Shown: positions 28,058-36,530 of the stretch, piece after piece | Position numbering within the stretch: position 1 is the first letter of the stretch | Layout: every line of letters begins with the position of its first letter | DNA from: Methanolobus mangrovi | GTDB lineage: Archaea > Halobacteriota > Methanosarcinia > Methanosarcinales > Methanosarcinaceae | Assembly: GCF_031312535.1 (NCBI RefSeq) | Contig: NZ_CP133594.1 | Coordinates: 186,001-250,000, forward strand | Length of the DNA stretch: 64,000 bases | Reading direction: 5' to 3' | The notes under the pieces: generated by a model | What the model was told of the DNA's origin: nothing | The model's input: the letters and a program-made list of their open reading frames with translations, nothing else | Databases searched by the model: none | Program-made: the position numbers and the translations under genes

Positions 28058-28840
28058 ATGAGTAATCAATCAATGTCTATACTTAAGAAAGATTATATTT
28101 ACAACCTTATGCTCAAAGGAAAACGTGAGGATGGTCGTACCTTTGATGCAATAAGAAATATAGATATCAGGACCAATGTAATTGAGAAAGCAGAAGGTTC
28201 TGCATGGATCAAGCTGGGAGAGACCGAAATAGTGGTAGGTGTTAAAGTTCAGGTAGGAACTCCGTTCCCTGACTCAGCTGGTGAAGGTGTAATTATTACA
28301 AGCATGGAGCTCAACCCAATTGCTTCCCCTGATTTTGAGGCTGGTCCTCCTAAGGAGAATGCAATAGAGATGGCTCGTGTGACTGACAGGGGTATCCGTG
28401 AATCAGGCGCAATTGATTTAAGTAAGTTGTGTATTACGGAGGGAGAAGAGGTTTGGATGGTATTCATCGATATCCATGTACTCAACAATGCAGGGAATAT
28501 TCAGGATGCTGCCTCTTTGGGTGCAATTGCAGCCCTGCTGTCTACCACCGTTCCTGGCAAACGTGAGGGACGTGGGGAGGACATGCCTATGCCTATTCGG
28601 GATATGCCTGTGGCAATCACGCTGGTAGATATCGGCGGTGAGATGATGGTTGATCCTGATCTTGATGAAGAAACTGTCTGTGACACTCGTATAACGATCA
28701 TCTCTAATCAGGATGGCTCTATATCAGGAATGCAAAAGAGCGGTGACGGTGCACTCACTGAAGAACAGCTTTTAAAGGCTGTGTCCCTGGCATGCCAGAA
28801 AGCATCAGAACTAAGGGAAACTCATCTGTTGAATATTTAA
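28058..28840 (+). CDS. rrp42: Exosome subunit Rrp42
   Basis: Non-catalytic RNase PH-like partner of Rrp41 in the hexameric ring, 260 residues from ATG 28058; GTG 28049 is an in-frame alternative. KREDGRTFDAIRNIDIRTNVIEKAEGSAWIKLG and GAIAALLSTTVPGKREGRG are typical. Fourteen bases after rrp41. Confidence 0.95.
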   Translation: MSNQSMSILKKDYIYNLMLKGKREDGRTFDAIRNIDIRTNVIEKAEGSAWIKLGETEIVVGVKVQVGTPFPDSAGEGVIITSMELNPIASPDFEAGPPKENAIEMARVTDRGIRESGAIDLSKLCITEGEEVWMVFIDIHVLNNAGNIQDAASLGAIAALLSTTVPGKREGRGEDMPMPIRDMPVAITLVDIGGEMMVDPDLDEETVCDTRITIISNQDGSISGMQKSGDGALTEEQLLKAVSLACQKASELRETHLLNI

Positions 28841-28890
28841 ACGGACAGATTCAATATAATTAAATTCACCATTTCAAGGAGATAAGATTC

Positions 28891-29178
28891 ATGGCAAAAA
28901 AGTATACAAGAAAAGGACGTGTATCCAGATCCGCTGGTAGGTTTGGTACACGATATGGTAGGAAGGACCGTAAACTGGTAGCGGACCTTGAAGAAAAGAT
29001 GCGCATGCCTCACAAGTGCTCAAGATGTGCACGTCCTACTGTCAAGAGAATAGGCACTGGTATATGGAAATGTACAAAGTGTGATCATACCTTTGCAGGT
29101 GGAACTTTCCTGCCTCAGACCAATGTGGGTAAGACAGTTGCACGTTCTGTTAAGAAAGCAACAGAAGCACTCGAGTAG
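28891..29178 (+). CDS. rpl37ae: Large-subunit ribosomal protein L37Ae
   Basis: 95 residues with a zinc ribbon, [22 protein letters not shown], and the basic N-terminus [21 protein letters not shown] that matches L37Ae. ATG after AAGGAGATAAG. Immediately followed by rpoP, the usual archaeal order. Confidence 0.95.
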   Translation: MAKKYTRKGRVSRSAGRFGTRYGRKDRKLVADLEEKMRMPHKCSRCARPTVKRIGTGIWKCTKCDHTFAGGTFLPQTNVGKTVARSVKKATEALE

Positions 29179-29184
29179 GTGAAT

Positions 29185-29322
29185 ATGGCCTATAAATGTA
29201 CAAGATGCAAAAGAAATGTTGAGATAGATTACGAGTATACAGGTATACGCTGCCCATACTGTGGACACCGTATCCTTGTGAAAGAGCGTCCAACATCCAT
29301 CAAACGCATCAAAGCAGAGTAA
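29185..29322 (+). CDS. rpoP: RNA polymerase subunit P (Rpo12)
   Basis: 45 residues from ATG 29185 to TAA 29322, starting [15 protein letters not shown]. Zinc ribbon C5-x2-C8 and C23-x2-C26 ([10 protein letters not shown]), then the conserved basic tail [13 protein letters not shown]. Small universal archaeal polymerase subunit that helps assemble the Rpo3/Rpo10 platform. GTGA-type site AGGTGAAT 5 bases upstream. Confidence 0.95.
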   Translation: MAYKCTRCKRNVEIDYEYTGIRCPYCGHRILVKERPTSIKRIKAE

Positions 29323-29328
29323 GAAGCG

Positions 29329-29802
29329 ATGTTAATCACTTCTTCTCGCAAACCTTCTGCCAGCACGCGTACTCTGTGTAAGCATCTGGCATCTTTTTTC
29401 GGTTGTGAATATGCCAACCGTGGTAAGATGGGCATGGGTGAGGTTCTAGACCTTTCTCATGATACTCCTCTCATCATAGTGGGTGAATATCACGGCAACC
29501 CTGGTAGTATTGTTTTTTATGATCGGGGGGGTTACTGTGTGCTGTCGCTCCATATCTCGATGTTGCCCACAGAGTTTTCGTATCCCCGAAAGTCCGGTGT
29601 TATTCCTTCAATAGGGGGGGATAGTGAACTTGTATCTGTCATATCTGATGTTCTTTATCCAGATGGCTCGAATGACTCCTCAGTTGTTCTGTCACTTGGG
29701 ATCTCAGGTGATAGGATGGATTTCAATGAACAGGACAAAGTGCTTTTCAGTCTGAGGGTGAAAAGTCATAAAATATATGATGGTGATGAAGATTGCTCTT
29801 GA
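29329..29802 (+). CDS. Brix-domain ribosome biogenesis protein
   Basis: 157 residues of the archaeal Brix group related to eukaryotic Imp4/Rpf, thought to bind pre-rRNA during subunit assembly. MLITSSRKPSASTRTLCKHLASFFGCEYANRGKMGM is the conserved opening. It overlaps the following pcc1 start by 10 bases. Function by homology only. Confidence 0.85.
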   Translation: MLITSSRKPSASTRTLCKHLASFFGCEYANRGKMGMGEVLDLSHDTPLIIVGEYHGNPGSIVFYDRGGYCVLSLHISMLPTEFSYPRKSGVIPSIGGDSELVSVISDVLYPDGSNDSSVVLSLGISGDRMDFNEQDKVLFSLRVKSHKIYDGDEDCS

Positions 29803-30029
29803 TCACCAATTCTATATTTGAAACACCTGCTGCTCCTTCCATCTATCGTTCCCTGAAACCTGAACTTGAAACTATGATAACTGACAGGTCTTCTGTTGAG
29901 ATGGTGGTTGAGGGTACATCTCTGCATCTTACCGTAAGGTCGGATGATCTTGTTGCTATGCGTTCAACACTCAATACATGGTTACGTCTTATTCAGGTTG
30001 CATCTGAGACTGCATCCTGTCTGATGTGA
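29793..30029 (+). CDS. pcc1: KEOPS complex subunit Pcc1
   Basis: About 78 residues. Pcc1 dimerises in the KEOPS complex and supports Kae1 in making t6A37 of tRNAs. TTG 29793 has GGTGATG 4 bases upstream; TTG 29799 is an alternative. The fold shows in VEMVVEGTSLHLTVRSDDLVAMRSTLNTWLRLIQVASET. Other KEOPS genes are elsewhere. Confidence 0.8.
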   Translation: MLLITNSIFETPAAPSIYRSLKPELETMITDRSSVEMVVEGTSLHLTVRSDDLVAMRSTLNTWLRLIQVASETASCLM

Positions 30030-30165
30030 TCTGTAAAATACTATCAATTTTTCTGGCTCCAATTTTGTATCTAAGCTTTCTCTTCTCATCATTGTTTTGT
30101 ATCTCTATGTGTACATAGAAACATTAAAATCACTTTAGGTTTATTGACATGTCAGGTGAAACCAA

Positions 30166-30519
30166 ATGAGTACACAAATACCCCCGCAGATACAGAACCA
30201 ACTGGCTCAGTTGCAGCAGGTTCAGCAGCAGGCGCAGTCCCTTGCTATGCAAAAATCCCAGATAGAGTCCATGCAGAAAGAGTCTGAGATGGCACTGGAA
30301 GAGCTGGAAAAACTTCCTGAAGACGTTGTTGTTTATCGCAGTGTCGGCGAATTACATGTCAAATCAAGCAAGGAAGAAGCCGTTTCTAAATTGAATGAAA
30401 AAGTAGAGACACTTTCACTCAGGATACAATCCATTTCAAGACAGGAAGAAAGGATCTCAAAGCGTTTCACACAACTTCAGGAACAGATTGAACAATCCAT
30501 GGGGAACCAGGCTCAATAA
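30166..30519 (+). CDS. pfdB: Prefoldin beta subunit
   Basis: 117-residue coiled-coil chaperone subunit; two long helices joined by a short beta hairpin (ELEKLPEDVVVYRSVGELHVKSSKEEA). Prefoldin hexamers pass unfolded proteins to the thermosome. ATG after AGGTGAAACCAA. Last chaperone or RNA gene of the superoperon. Confidence 0.93.
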   Translation: MSTQIPPQIQNQLAQLQQVQQQAQSLAMQKSQIESMQKESEMALEELEKLPEDVVVYRSVGELHVKSSKEEAVSKLNEKVETLSLRIQSISRQEERISKRFTQLQEQIEQSMGNQAQ

Positions 30520-30580
30520 GCCTCTTCCCTATGCTGATGACATTGCCGCTATAAAAAGCCGGTAATGTTCAGAGGTTTCC

Positions 30581-31579
30581 ATGCAAGTTGAAGAAACGGA
30601 GTTTTTTAATAAACTTCTGGATTACAACAATATTCTTTATCTTTGCCATCGAAATGCTGATCCAGATGCAGTAAGCAGTGCATTTGCCCTTTCTGAGGCC
30701 CTGGGTGGGACTATAGGTCTTGTGGACGGATGCAACAGAGTTGCTTCACTTCTTATAGATAAACTCAATATTGAAGTGGTCGAAAAACCCGATCCATCTG
30801 AGTATGATATTACTCTGGTAGTTGACACTTCAACCAGTTCACAGCTCAATGATATCAAACTTGGCAGGTATTGTGTGATCGATCATCATGCTACTACAGC
30901 TTTAATTGAGAATGCCGAGTTCTATCTTCACCGTCATGCAACATCAACTGCAGAAATGGTCTTTGGTATCCTGCAATCCATGGGAGCTCCCATCATGCGT
31001 CGCACCGCTATGGGTCTTCTGACCGGCATAATTACCGATACAGGACACTTTAAGCATGCTACACAGGAAACGTTCAGGACGGTTTCTGAGATAATAGCAG
31101 CTAGTGGAGTAGAGTACGCTGATGTACTGGAAATGATGGCTGCAACTCCTCAGGATATATCGATGCGTATCGCTATGTTGAAATGTGCAACAAGGGCAAC
31201 CATTGAAAGAGTCGATGACTGGCTGTTAGTAGACTCTCATGTGAATTCTTTCGGAGGAGCTGCTTCTTCTATGTTCCTTAACGTTGGTGCAGACGTGGCT
31301 CTCATCGGTACGTCACGTGATGCCAATATACGGGTTAGTGGAAGGGCGAAGCGTGAAGCTGTTGCTGCAGGTGTGAATCTGGGGAAGATAATGGAAGATA
31401 TTAGTAAGAACTATGATGGTACTGGAGGAGGACATGCAGGAGCTGCTGGCATAGATGTAGTTGCTGACATGGATACCATCATTTTCGAATGCAAATACAG
31501 GATACGTGATATCCTTAGAGGAAAACCCAATCCTTCGATATGTGATTCATTGAACGAAGAATCTCAAGAATCAGAATGA
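30581..31579 (+). CDS. DHH-family phosphoesterase
   Basis: 332 residues with DHH motifs: HRNADPDAVSSA (I), VVDTST (II), CVIDHHAT (III) and a later LTGIITDTG (IV), then the DHHA1 domain ending in GTGGGHAGAAG. Relatives are NrnA-like nanoRNases, RecJ-like nucleases or cyclic dinucleotide phosphodiesterases. Close spacing (61 bases) to prefoldin and to the next gene is compatible with the superoperon. Substrate not resolved. Confidence 0.85.
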   Translation: MQVEETEFFNKLLDYNNILYLCHRNADPDAVSSAFALSEALGGTIGLVDGCNRVASLLIDKLNIEVVEKPDPSEYDITLVVDTSTSSQLNDIKLGRYCVIDHHATTALIENAEFYLHRHATSTAEMVFGILQSMGAPIMRRTAMGLLTGIITDTGHFKHATQETFRTVSEIIAASGVEYADVLEMMAATPQDISMRIAMLKCATRATIERVDDWLLVDSHVNSFGGAASSMFLNVGADVALIGTSRDANIRVSGRAKREAVAAGVNLGKIMEDISKNYDGTGGGHAGAAGIDVVADMDTIIFECKYRIRDILRGKPNPSICDSLNEESQESE

Positions 31580-31598
31580 TCTAATAAAGGGCGATTAG

Positions 31599-32903
31599 AT
31601 GATAGAGTACTGGAACCCATTGGTTGAAAGGATGCCAGTTGATGAACTGGATAAGATGCAGGAAAGGAAACTAAAAAGTCTGGTTGATTATGTATACCAG
31701 CATTCAGAGTTCTATAAAAAGAAATTTGATGCTGCAGGTGTCAAGCCAGGGGATATCCAGTCAATGGATGACCTGAAAAAATTGCCTTTTACATATAAAT
31801 CAGACCTAAGGGATACCTATCCTACAGGTATGTTCTGTGTTCCGAATGAACAGCTTGTTCGTTTCCATGTTTCTTCCGGAACAACTGGAAAGCCCACAGT
31901 GGTTGGCTACACACGTAACGATATCAATGAATGGGCTACATCCCTTGCAAGGGCGCTGACATCTATTGGGGTCGGACGTGGTGATGTTATCCAGATAAGT
32001 TATGGATACGGTCTTTTTACAGGCGGTCTTGGTTTACACTATGGTGCTGAAGAAGTAGGCTGTACAGTTCTTCCGACAAGTTCCGGAAATACTGAAAAGC
32101 AGCTTGATCTGATGCAGGATCTTAAATCCAGCGTAATGGCCTGTACTCCATCTTACTTCCTCTTCATGAACGAGGTTGCAAATAAGGCAGGCATTAGTAT
32201 CGAGAACGATACTCAGCTTCGTGTAGGTATATTTGGTGCAGAGCCATGGTCTGAGGAAATGAGGTCCAGGATCGAGGAAGCCACAGGTATCAAAGCATAT
32301 GATGTATATGGTACTTCAGAACTCAGTGGACCCCTTTGCACAGAATGCCAATATCAGGATGGTATACACATCTGGGCAGACCAGTTCCTGATAGAGGTTA
32401 TTGATCCGGAAACCGGAGAGCAGCTTACAGAAGGTGAGCGTGGAGAACTTGTAATCACTACGCTGGCCAAGGAAGCACTTCCACTTATACGATACCGTAT
32501 TGGTGATATCACAGTTATCAACAAACAGCCTTGTAAATGTGGACGAACCCATCCGCGCATAATGAGGGTTCTGGGACGTGCTGATGATATGCTCATTGTC
32601 CGTGGTATCAATGTGTTCCCCGGACAGGTCGAATCAGTCCTGATGACTATCCCGGAAGTTGGCGAGCATTTCATGATAGTTGTTGACAGGGTCAATGAAC
32701 TTGATATCATGAAGATCCAGATAGAGATGACCGATGAAGCATTCAGTGACAAGGTCAATGATATCATCTCTTTGGAGAAAAAGGTTGCAGCAGCACTGAA
32801 AAATGTGCTTAACCTTGCTGTGAAGGTAGAACTTGTTGAAAAAGGTACAATTCCAAGATCAATGGGCAAAGCCAAGAAAGTGATGGACAACAGAAAGTTA
32901 TAA
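31599..32903 (+). CDS. paaK: Phenylacetate-CoA ligase family protein (arylacetate-CoA ligase)
   Basis: AMP-forming ligase of 434 residues, the family length. The AMP-binding motif SSGTTGKPTVVGYT, the YGTSEL motif (YDVYGTSELSGP) and IRYRIGDITVI are all visible, as is the C-terminal catalytic-lysine end (GKAKKVMDNRKL). In anaerobic archaea these ligases may re-activate aryl acids to aryl-CoA for aromatic amino acid synthesis by 2-oxoacid oxidoreductases, which fits the ACT protein downstream and the IorA-like gene at 34979. In-frame with a four-cysteine loop CTEC...CKCG likely binding zinc. Confidence 0.88.
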   Translation: MIEYWNPLVERMPVDELDKMQERKLKSLVDYVYQHSEFYKKKFDAAGVKPGDIQSMDDLKKLPFTYKSDLRDTYPTGMFCVPNEQLVRFHVSSGTTGKPTVVGYTRNDINEWATSLARALTSIGVGRGDVIQISYGYGLFTGGLGLHYGAEEVGCTVLPTSSGNTEKQLDLMQDLKSSVMACTPSYFLFMNEVANKAGISIENDTQLRVGIFGAEPWSEEMRSRIEEATGIKAYDVYGTSELSGPLCTECQYQDGIHIWADQFLIEVIDPETGEQLTEGERGELVITTLAKEALPLIRYRIGDITVINKQPCKCGRTHPRIMRVLGRADDMLIVRGINVFPGQVESVLMTIPEVGEHFMIVVDRVNELDIMKIQIEMTDEAFSDKVNDIISLEKKVAAALKNVLNLAVKVELVEKGTIPRSMGKAKKVMDNRKL

Positions 32904-32949
32904 TATTTCGTAGGACAACATAACTTTTAATAAAATTGCAGGTGCTAAC

Positions 32950-33387
32950 ATGGAAGAGAAGATCATCAAACAAATTTCCCTTTTTGCTGAGAATAAGCCT
33001 GGTCGTCTTGCACACATTGCTGAGAACTTCAGGAAGGCTGGTATTAATATCAGAGCATTCACTATAGCCGAAGCAGGAGACTTTGGAATTATCAGGATGG
33101 TCGTTGACAAACCGGATGCAGCACATGAGGTTCTTCATGATGCGGGTTTCACGGTTTCCGAGACCAGTGTAATGGGTGTGGAGATGGAAGATGTGCCCGG
33201 AGGACTCGGAAAGATAGCAGATGTCCTTGGGGAACAGAACATCAATATTGACTATGCATACGCTTTCGTAACAAAGACTGAGAAAGCTCTTCTTATTCTC
33301 AGGGTCAATGACATTGAGGGTGCTATTAAGGTTCTTCATAGTGCAGGTGTCAAGCTTATAGATATGGCTGATATTCAGGAGATATGA
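32950..33387 (+). CDS. Tandem ACT-domain protein
   Basis: 145 residues with two ACT repeats (about 1-70, KQISLFAENKPGRLAHIAENFRKAGINIRAFTIAE, and 73-145, GVEMEDVPGGLGKIADVLGEQNINIDYAYAFV). Such proteins bind amino acids and often regulate nearby enzymes. It lies 46 bases after the arylacetate-CoA ligase; an aromatic amino acid sensor is an inference from that pairing, which is common in archaea. Confidence 0.85.
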   Translation: MEEKIIKQISLFAENKPGRLAHIAENFRKAGINIRAFTIAEAGDFGIIRMVVDKPDAAHEVLHDAGFTVSETSVMGVEMEDVPGGLGKIADVLGEQNINIDYAYAFVTKTEKALLILRVNDIEGAIKVLHSAGVKLIDMADIQEI

Positions 33388-33480
33388 TTTCCTGAATTGT
33401 TACTTATTTTTTTAATGCAATTAGGGCTTTGGTATTTTTCTTTGATTTTGTTGTTGCTTATAAGCGTCAACCACCACAAT

Positions 33481-33489
33481 TTTATAGTA
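33481..33489 (+). promoter_or_regulatory. TATA-like element before the DUF2103-like gene
   Basis: TTTATAGTA lies about 27 bases upstream of ATG 33511, the distance that would give a leaderless or near-leaderless transcript. Confidence 0.4.
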
Positions 33490-33510
33490 TCTGTTGTCAT
33501 TCCCCTTGAA

Positions 33511-33858
33511 ATGACTGATACTATCAATGCAAATGGGATAAATAAACCGAAGTCTAAACTTGGCGGTTCCCATACTACCATAATCGGCGGCCGAAATGGT
33601 AAAAAGATAGTATCCTTATTGAGCCGGCATCCTGATATTAAAAAGATAATACCTTCAGTGATAACTGTTAAAGGTAAAGGTAATTCAGGAGGCATGCTGA
33701 CTGCCAAGGTACAGAGGCCCGATGACAGGGGTAATCTGAGGCTGCTTCTTTCACATGGCACATCCTTTCAGGAACTGCGCCTGGTAACTACGGTTGGTAG
33801 TTTCACAGAAGGTGAGCGTATCATGAAAGAGCTCAATTTGTTGTTGCTTGATGATTAA
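33511..33858 (+). CDS. DUF2103-like conserved archaeal protein
   Basis: About 115 residues from ATG 33511 (MTDTINANGINKPKSKLGGSHTTIIG). The frame continues upstream to 33397, but that region holds a promoter and codes a low-complexity hydrophobic stretch, so I reject it. SKLGGSHTTIIG and the SGGMLTAKVQRPDDRGNLRLLLSHGTSFQELRLVT block suggest the DUF2103 family, of unknown function. Twelve bases before the marker 12 gene. Confidence 0.55.
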   Translation: MTDTINANGINKPKSKLGGSHTTIIGGRNGKKIVSLLSRHPDIKKIIPSVITVKGKGNSGGMLTAKVQRPDDRGNLRLLLSHGTSFQELRLVTTVGSFTEGERIMKELNLLLLDD

Positions 33859-33870
33859 AGGTGGTATATT

Positions 33871-34854
33871 ATGTTCATTGGAATTGATCACGGTACGACT
33901 GCAATGCGTTTTGCTGCGCTTTTCCCGGAATCCGGAAAGGTGCTGAAGCTGGAGATTCCAAGAACTGAAGCAGCTGATATGACCGAATCCCAGCTAGTAT
34001 CATCAATGGAAGATGCTTTCGGTATCAAGAGTGTTGATATCTCCCTTATGGCGGTGACATACTCCATGGGTGACGGCATCACGGATATTGAGAACATTCG
34101 AAGCGTTAATAACCGCGGTGTCAAAAGTATCGAGGGCGCTGGTAAAAAAACAGGTGGTGGTAGCCGTGTTTTTGATTCAATTGTGTCATCGGGGATTCCA
34201 GCGGTCGTTATACCTGGTATCCATGATGGGAGTAATACGGACCCGCGGCTGAATATCTTCTCTCATTCCACCAGTCCGGAGAAAGTAGGTATTGCATACC
34301 ATGCATTTTCTCTTGGATATACTGATTTCGTTCTTTCTGATATAAGTTCCAATACTGTTACAGTAGGTGTTGCCGGTGGAAAACTTGTTGGAGCCATAGA
34401 TGCCTGTATCTTTGCACCGGGATTGCAGCATGGTCCACTGGACGTGCAGGCCCTGAGGGATGTAGATGCCGGAAAGATGAGCGCAAATGAAGCATTTGTG
34501 CATTCGGGTGTTCTCAAGAACACTCCTTTCTCAGACAGGCATGACCTGATCAAGGCAGCTGAGGGCAAGGATTCACAGGCCCTTCTTGCACTGGATAGCA
34601 TAGCTCTCTTCGCTGCCATGGAAATTGCAGGCATGCAACTTTTGCTGAAAGACTATGATTCAACTGGTGAGATCATCATAGAGGGCTCTGTTGGTGAGAT
34701 TCCCTATGTCGTTGACAAAATAGAAGGTCATCTTGGTGTAAAGGTTCACGTGCTTGACAGGTGGAGTGCTGCTGTTGGTTGTGCTGAAATTGCAAAGGCT
34801 ATTAATTCTGGTTCCCAGGATATTCTGGGTCTGAATGTTAATTTTCAGAAATGA
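33871..34854 (+). CDS. Methanogenesis marker protein 12 (ASKHA-fold)
   Basis: 327 residues beginning MFIGIDHGTTAMRFAAL, an ASKHA-type phosphate-1 loop, with LSDISSNTVTVGVAGGKLVGAIDACIFAPGLQHGPLDVQALR and IIEGSVGEIPYVVDKI. I recognise it as methanogenesis marker 12, found in methanogens and of unknown function; the fold resembles butyrate/acetate kinases. Coupled closely (12 bases) to the DUF2103-like gene. It converges on the IorA-like gene. Confidence 0.8.
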   Translation: MFIGIDHGTTAMRFAALFPESGKVLKLEIPRTEAADMTESQLVSSMEDAFGIKSVDISLMAVTYSMGDGITDIENIRSVNNRGVKSIEGAGKKTGGGSRVFDSIVSSGIPAVVIPGIHDGSNTDPRLNIFSHSTSPEKVGIAYHAFSLGYTDFVLSDISSNTVTVGVAGGKLVGAIDACIFAPGLQHGPLDVQALRDVDAGKMSANEAFVHSGVLKNTPFSDRHDLIKAAEGKDSQALLALDSIALFAAMEIAGMQLLLKDYDSTGEIIIEGSVGEIPYVVDKIEGHLGVKVHVLDRWSAAVGCAEIAKAINSGSQDILGLNVNFQK

Positions 34855-34931
34855 TTGTTTGATATTTCAAACTTAACATTATAACACATGTACTATAAAT
34901 TGTAACCTATATATTTGAAACTTCAAACAAT
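34854..34931. repeat. Paired palindromes in the convergent gap
   Basis: ATTGTTTGATATTTCAAA (34854-34871) and TTTGAAACTTCAAACAAT (34914-34931) are inverted copies matching at 16 of 18 positions; each half is also palindromic (TTTGA-N-TCAAA). It overlaps the marker 12 stop codon and lies before the end of the convergent IorA-like gene. It could be a bidirectional terminator or a two-site protein-binding element. Confidence 0.5.
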
Positions 34932-34978
34932 TTGCAGTATGGTTTATTAAAAATCAGATGATATGTAGTTGATGATAC

Positions 34979-36523
34979 TCAATACAGTGTGCATTTACCT
35001 TCAATATAGATGACAGAAACTCCTTTTGTTTTCAGCTTTTGTTGTATAAGGTTTCTGAGTATATCCTGAGTTTTATCCGAACCTTCTGAACTGATGCTTC
35101 TGTCAATATCAAAAACTGTCGTGTCAGGTACAAGAGTTCTCACAACATCATGAAGGTCAGGTGTCTCTTGTCCGCCTGTCATTGCAGCAATTTCATTCTG
35201 GAGTATGATTACAAGAATGTCAAAACCACAGCTCACTGCATTTATGAGTCCTACAATGCCGGAGTGTGCAAGGCCAAAATCGCCAATGACGGCTATTCCC
35301 TTTCCGGGGAAACCACATGCAGTGGAGATTGCACCACCAAGTGCAAATCCTGTGTTGACTGCATTGAGGGGGTCCGGTGCCGTGCGTATGGAACATCCCA
35401 TATCTCCTGCAACCGGCTCTATGTCATGCAGTACATTGTAAAGTGGCATGAATGGACAATCGCCACATATGGGTCTTGATCCCCTGCTGACAATGGTCTG
35501 GATGTGTGTATATTTTGAAACATCATCCTTATCAATGTTCTCAAGGGCAAATTCCACATGCTCTTTTTCAATCATGCCAACAGGAAGATGTCCGCTTCTT
35601 TTTCCAAGAATGCTGTCACATGTACTGATGTATGATTCAATGAATGCTTCACTTTCCTCCACGACAAGTATGCGCTCATGTTTGCTGATGAATTCCTTCA
35701 CCACATTTTTGGGAAATGGTGACACAAGGCCAAGTGCCAGATGCGAATAGCCAGAGTAGACCAGTTGTGTGGATAATATGTCGTTAACTATTGATGATGG
35801 GTATCCTGAGGATATTATTCCTACTTTATCTCCGTTTACCTTCATAAGGTTGAAACGGGAATTCTCAGTTTCATGGCTGAGAAGGGGTTCGGATTCTATA
35901 TGGAAGCGCTGGTGTTTCCCATGCATGGTGAGTTTCCAGATGTCCCTGTCAAGCTTCTTTCCTAGTATGTTTGCCTCTTCTTTCTTGCCTGCTGTTCTGG
36001 TTACGTTTTGCTCTCTCTTTTCCAGCCTGTCAGTGATTCTCATGATGACTGGAACTTTAACCTCTTCCGAGAGTTCAAAAGCCCGCTTTAATGAGTCATA
36101 AGCGTCTTTTGGTGTTGCCGGGTCAAAAACAGCTGTTTCTGAAAGTGGTCCGTAGAATCTGGAATCCTGCTCATTCTGTGAAGCCTTTGCTCCGGGATCA
36201 TCTCCTGCAAGTATGACAAGTCCTGCACCGATAGTATGCATCATTGCAGTCATGAGCGGGTCTGAAAGCAGGTTCATGCCTACATGCTTGACCAGTACCA
36301 TGGACCTTATTCCGGTTACTGAAGCACCCAGTGCAGCTTCCATGGCTGCCTTTTCGTTGGTGAACCAGTGGATATCGTAATTGTTGGAATCTTTTTCCTT
36401 AAAAAAGTAGTCTGCAACAGCAGTTATGGGATATCCGGCAACAGCAGTAATGAACCTCACATTGCTGTCAATAGCTGAAAGATAAATTGCTTCAAGACCG
36501 GTTATATCCTTATTATCTGTCAT
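34979..36523 (-). CDS. Indolepyruvate ferredoxin oxidoreductase alpha-like TPP enzyme, lacking the ferredoxin domain
   Basis: 514 residues from ATG 36523 (MTDNKDITGLEAIYL). It carries the pyruvate:ferredoxin-type N-terminal domain (TNEKAAMEAALGASVTGIRSMVLVKHVGMNLLSDPLM) and the TPP-binding domain (IGDFGLAHSGIVGLINAVSC ... LQNEIAAMTGGQ). A true IorA ends with an 8-Cys ferredoxin domain; here the protein ends at KGVSVIYIEGKCTLY, with only scattered Cys (ICGDCPF). No IorB partner is adjacent. It follows marker 11 by 7 bases, so the two are one operon. Substrate unknown. Confidence 0.8.
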   Translation of the reverse strand: MTDNKDITGLEAIYLSAIDSNVRFITAVAGYPITAVADYFFKEKDSNNYDIHWFTNEKAAMEAALGASVTGIRSMVLVKHVGMNLLSDPLMTAMMHTIGAGLVILAGDDPGAKASQNEQDSRFYGPLSETAVFDPATPKDAYDSLKRAFELSEEVKVPVIMRITDRLEKREQNVTRTAGKKEEANILGKKLDRDIWKLTMHGKHQRFHIESEPLLSHETENSRFNLMKVNGDKVGIISSGYPSSIVNDILSTQLVYSGYSHLALGLVSPFPKNVVKEFISKHERILVVEESEAFIESYISTCDSILGKRSGHLPVGMIEKEHVEFALENIDKDDVSKYTHIQTIVSRGSRPICGDCPFMPLYNVLHDIEPVAGDMGCSIRTAPDPLNAVNTGFALGGAISTACGFPGKGIAVIGDFGLAHSGIVGLINAVSCGFDILVIILQNEIAAMTGGQETPDLHDVVRTLVPDTTVFDIDRSISSEGSDKTQDILRNLIQQKLKTKGVSVIYIEGKCTLY

Positions 36524-36530
36524 ATCTTTG

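Noticed and set aside
33397-33510. Upstream extension of the DUF2103-like gene
   Set aside because: The extension codes a hydrophobic low-complexity run and overlaps the TATA box; ATG 33511 fits a leaderless start.
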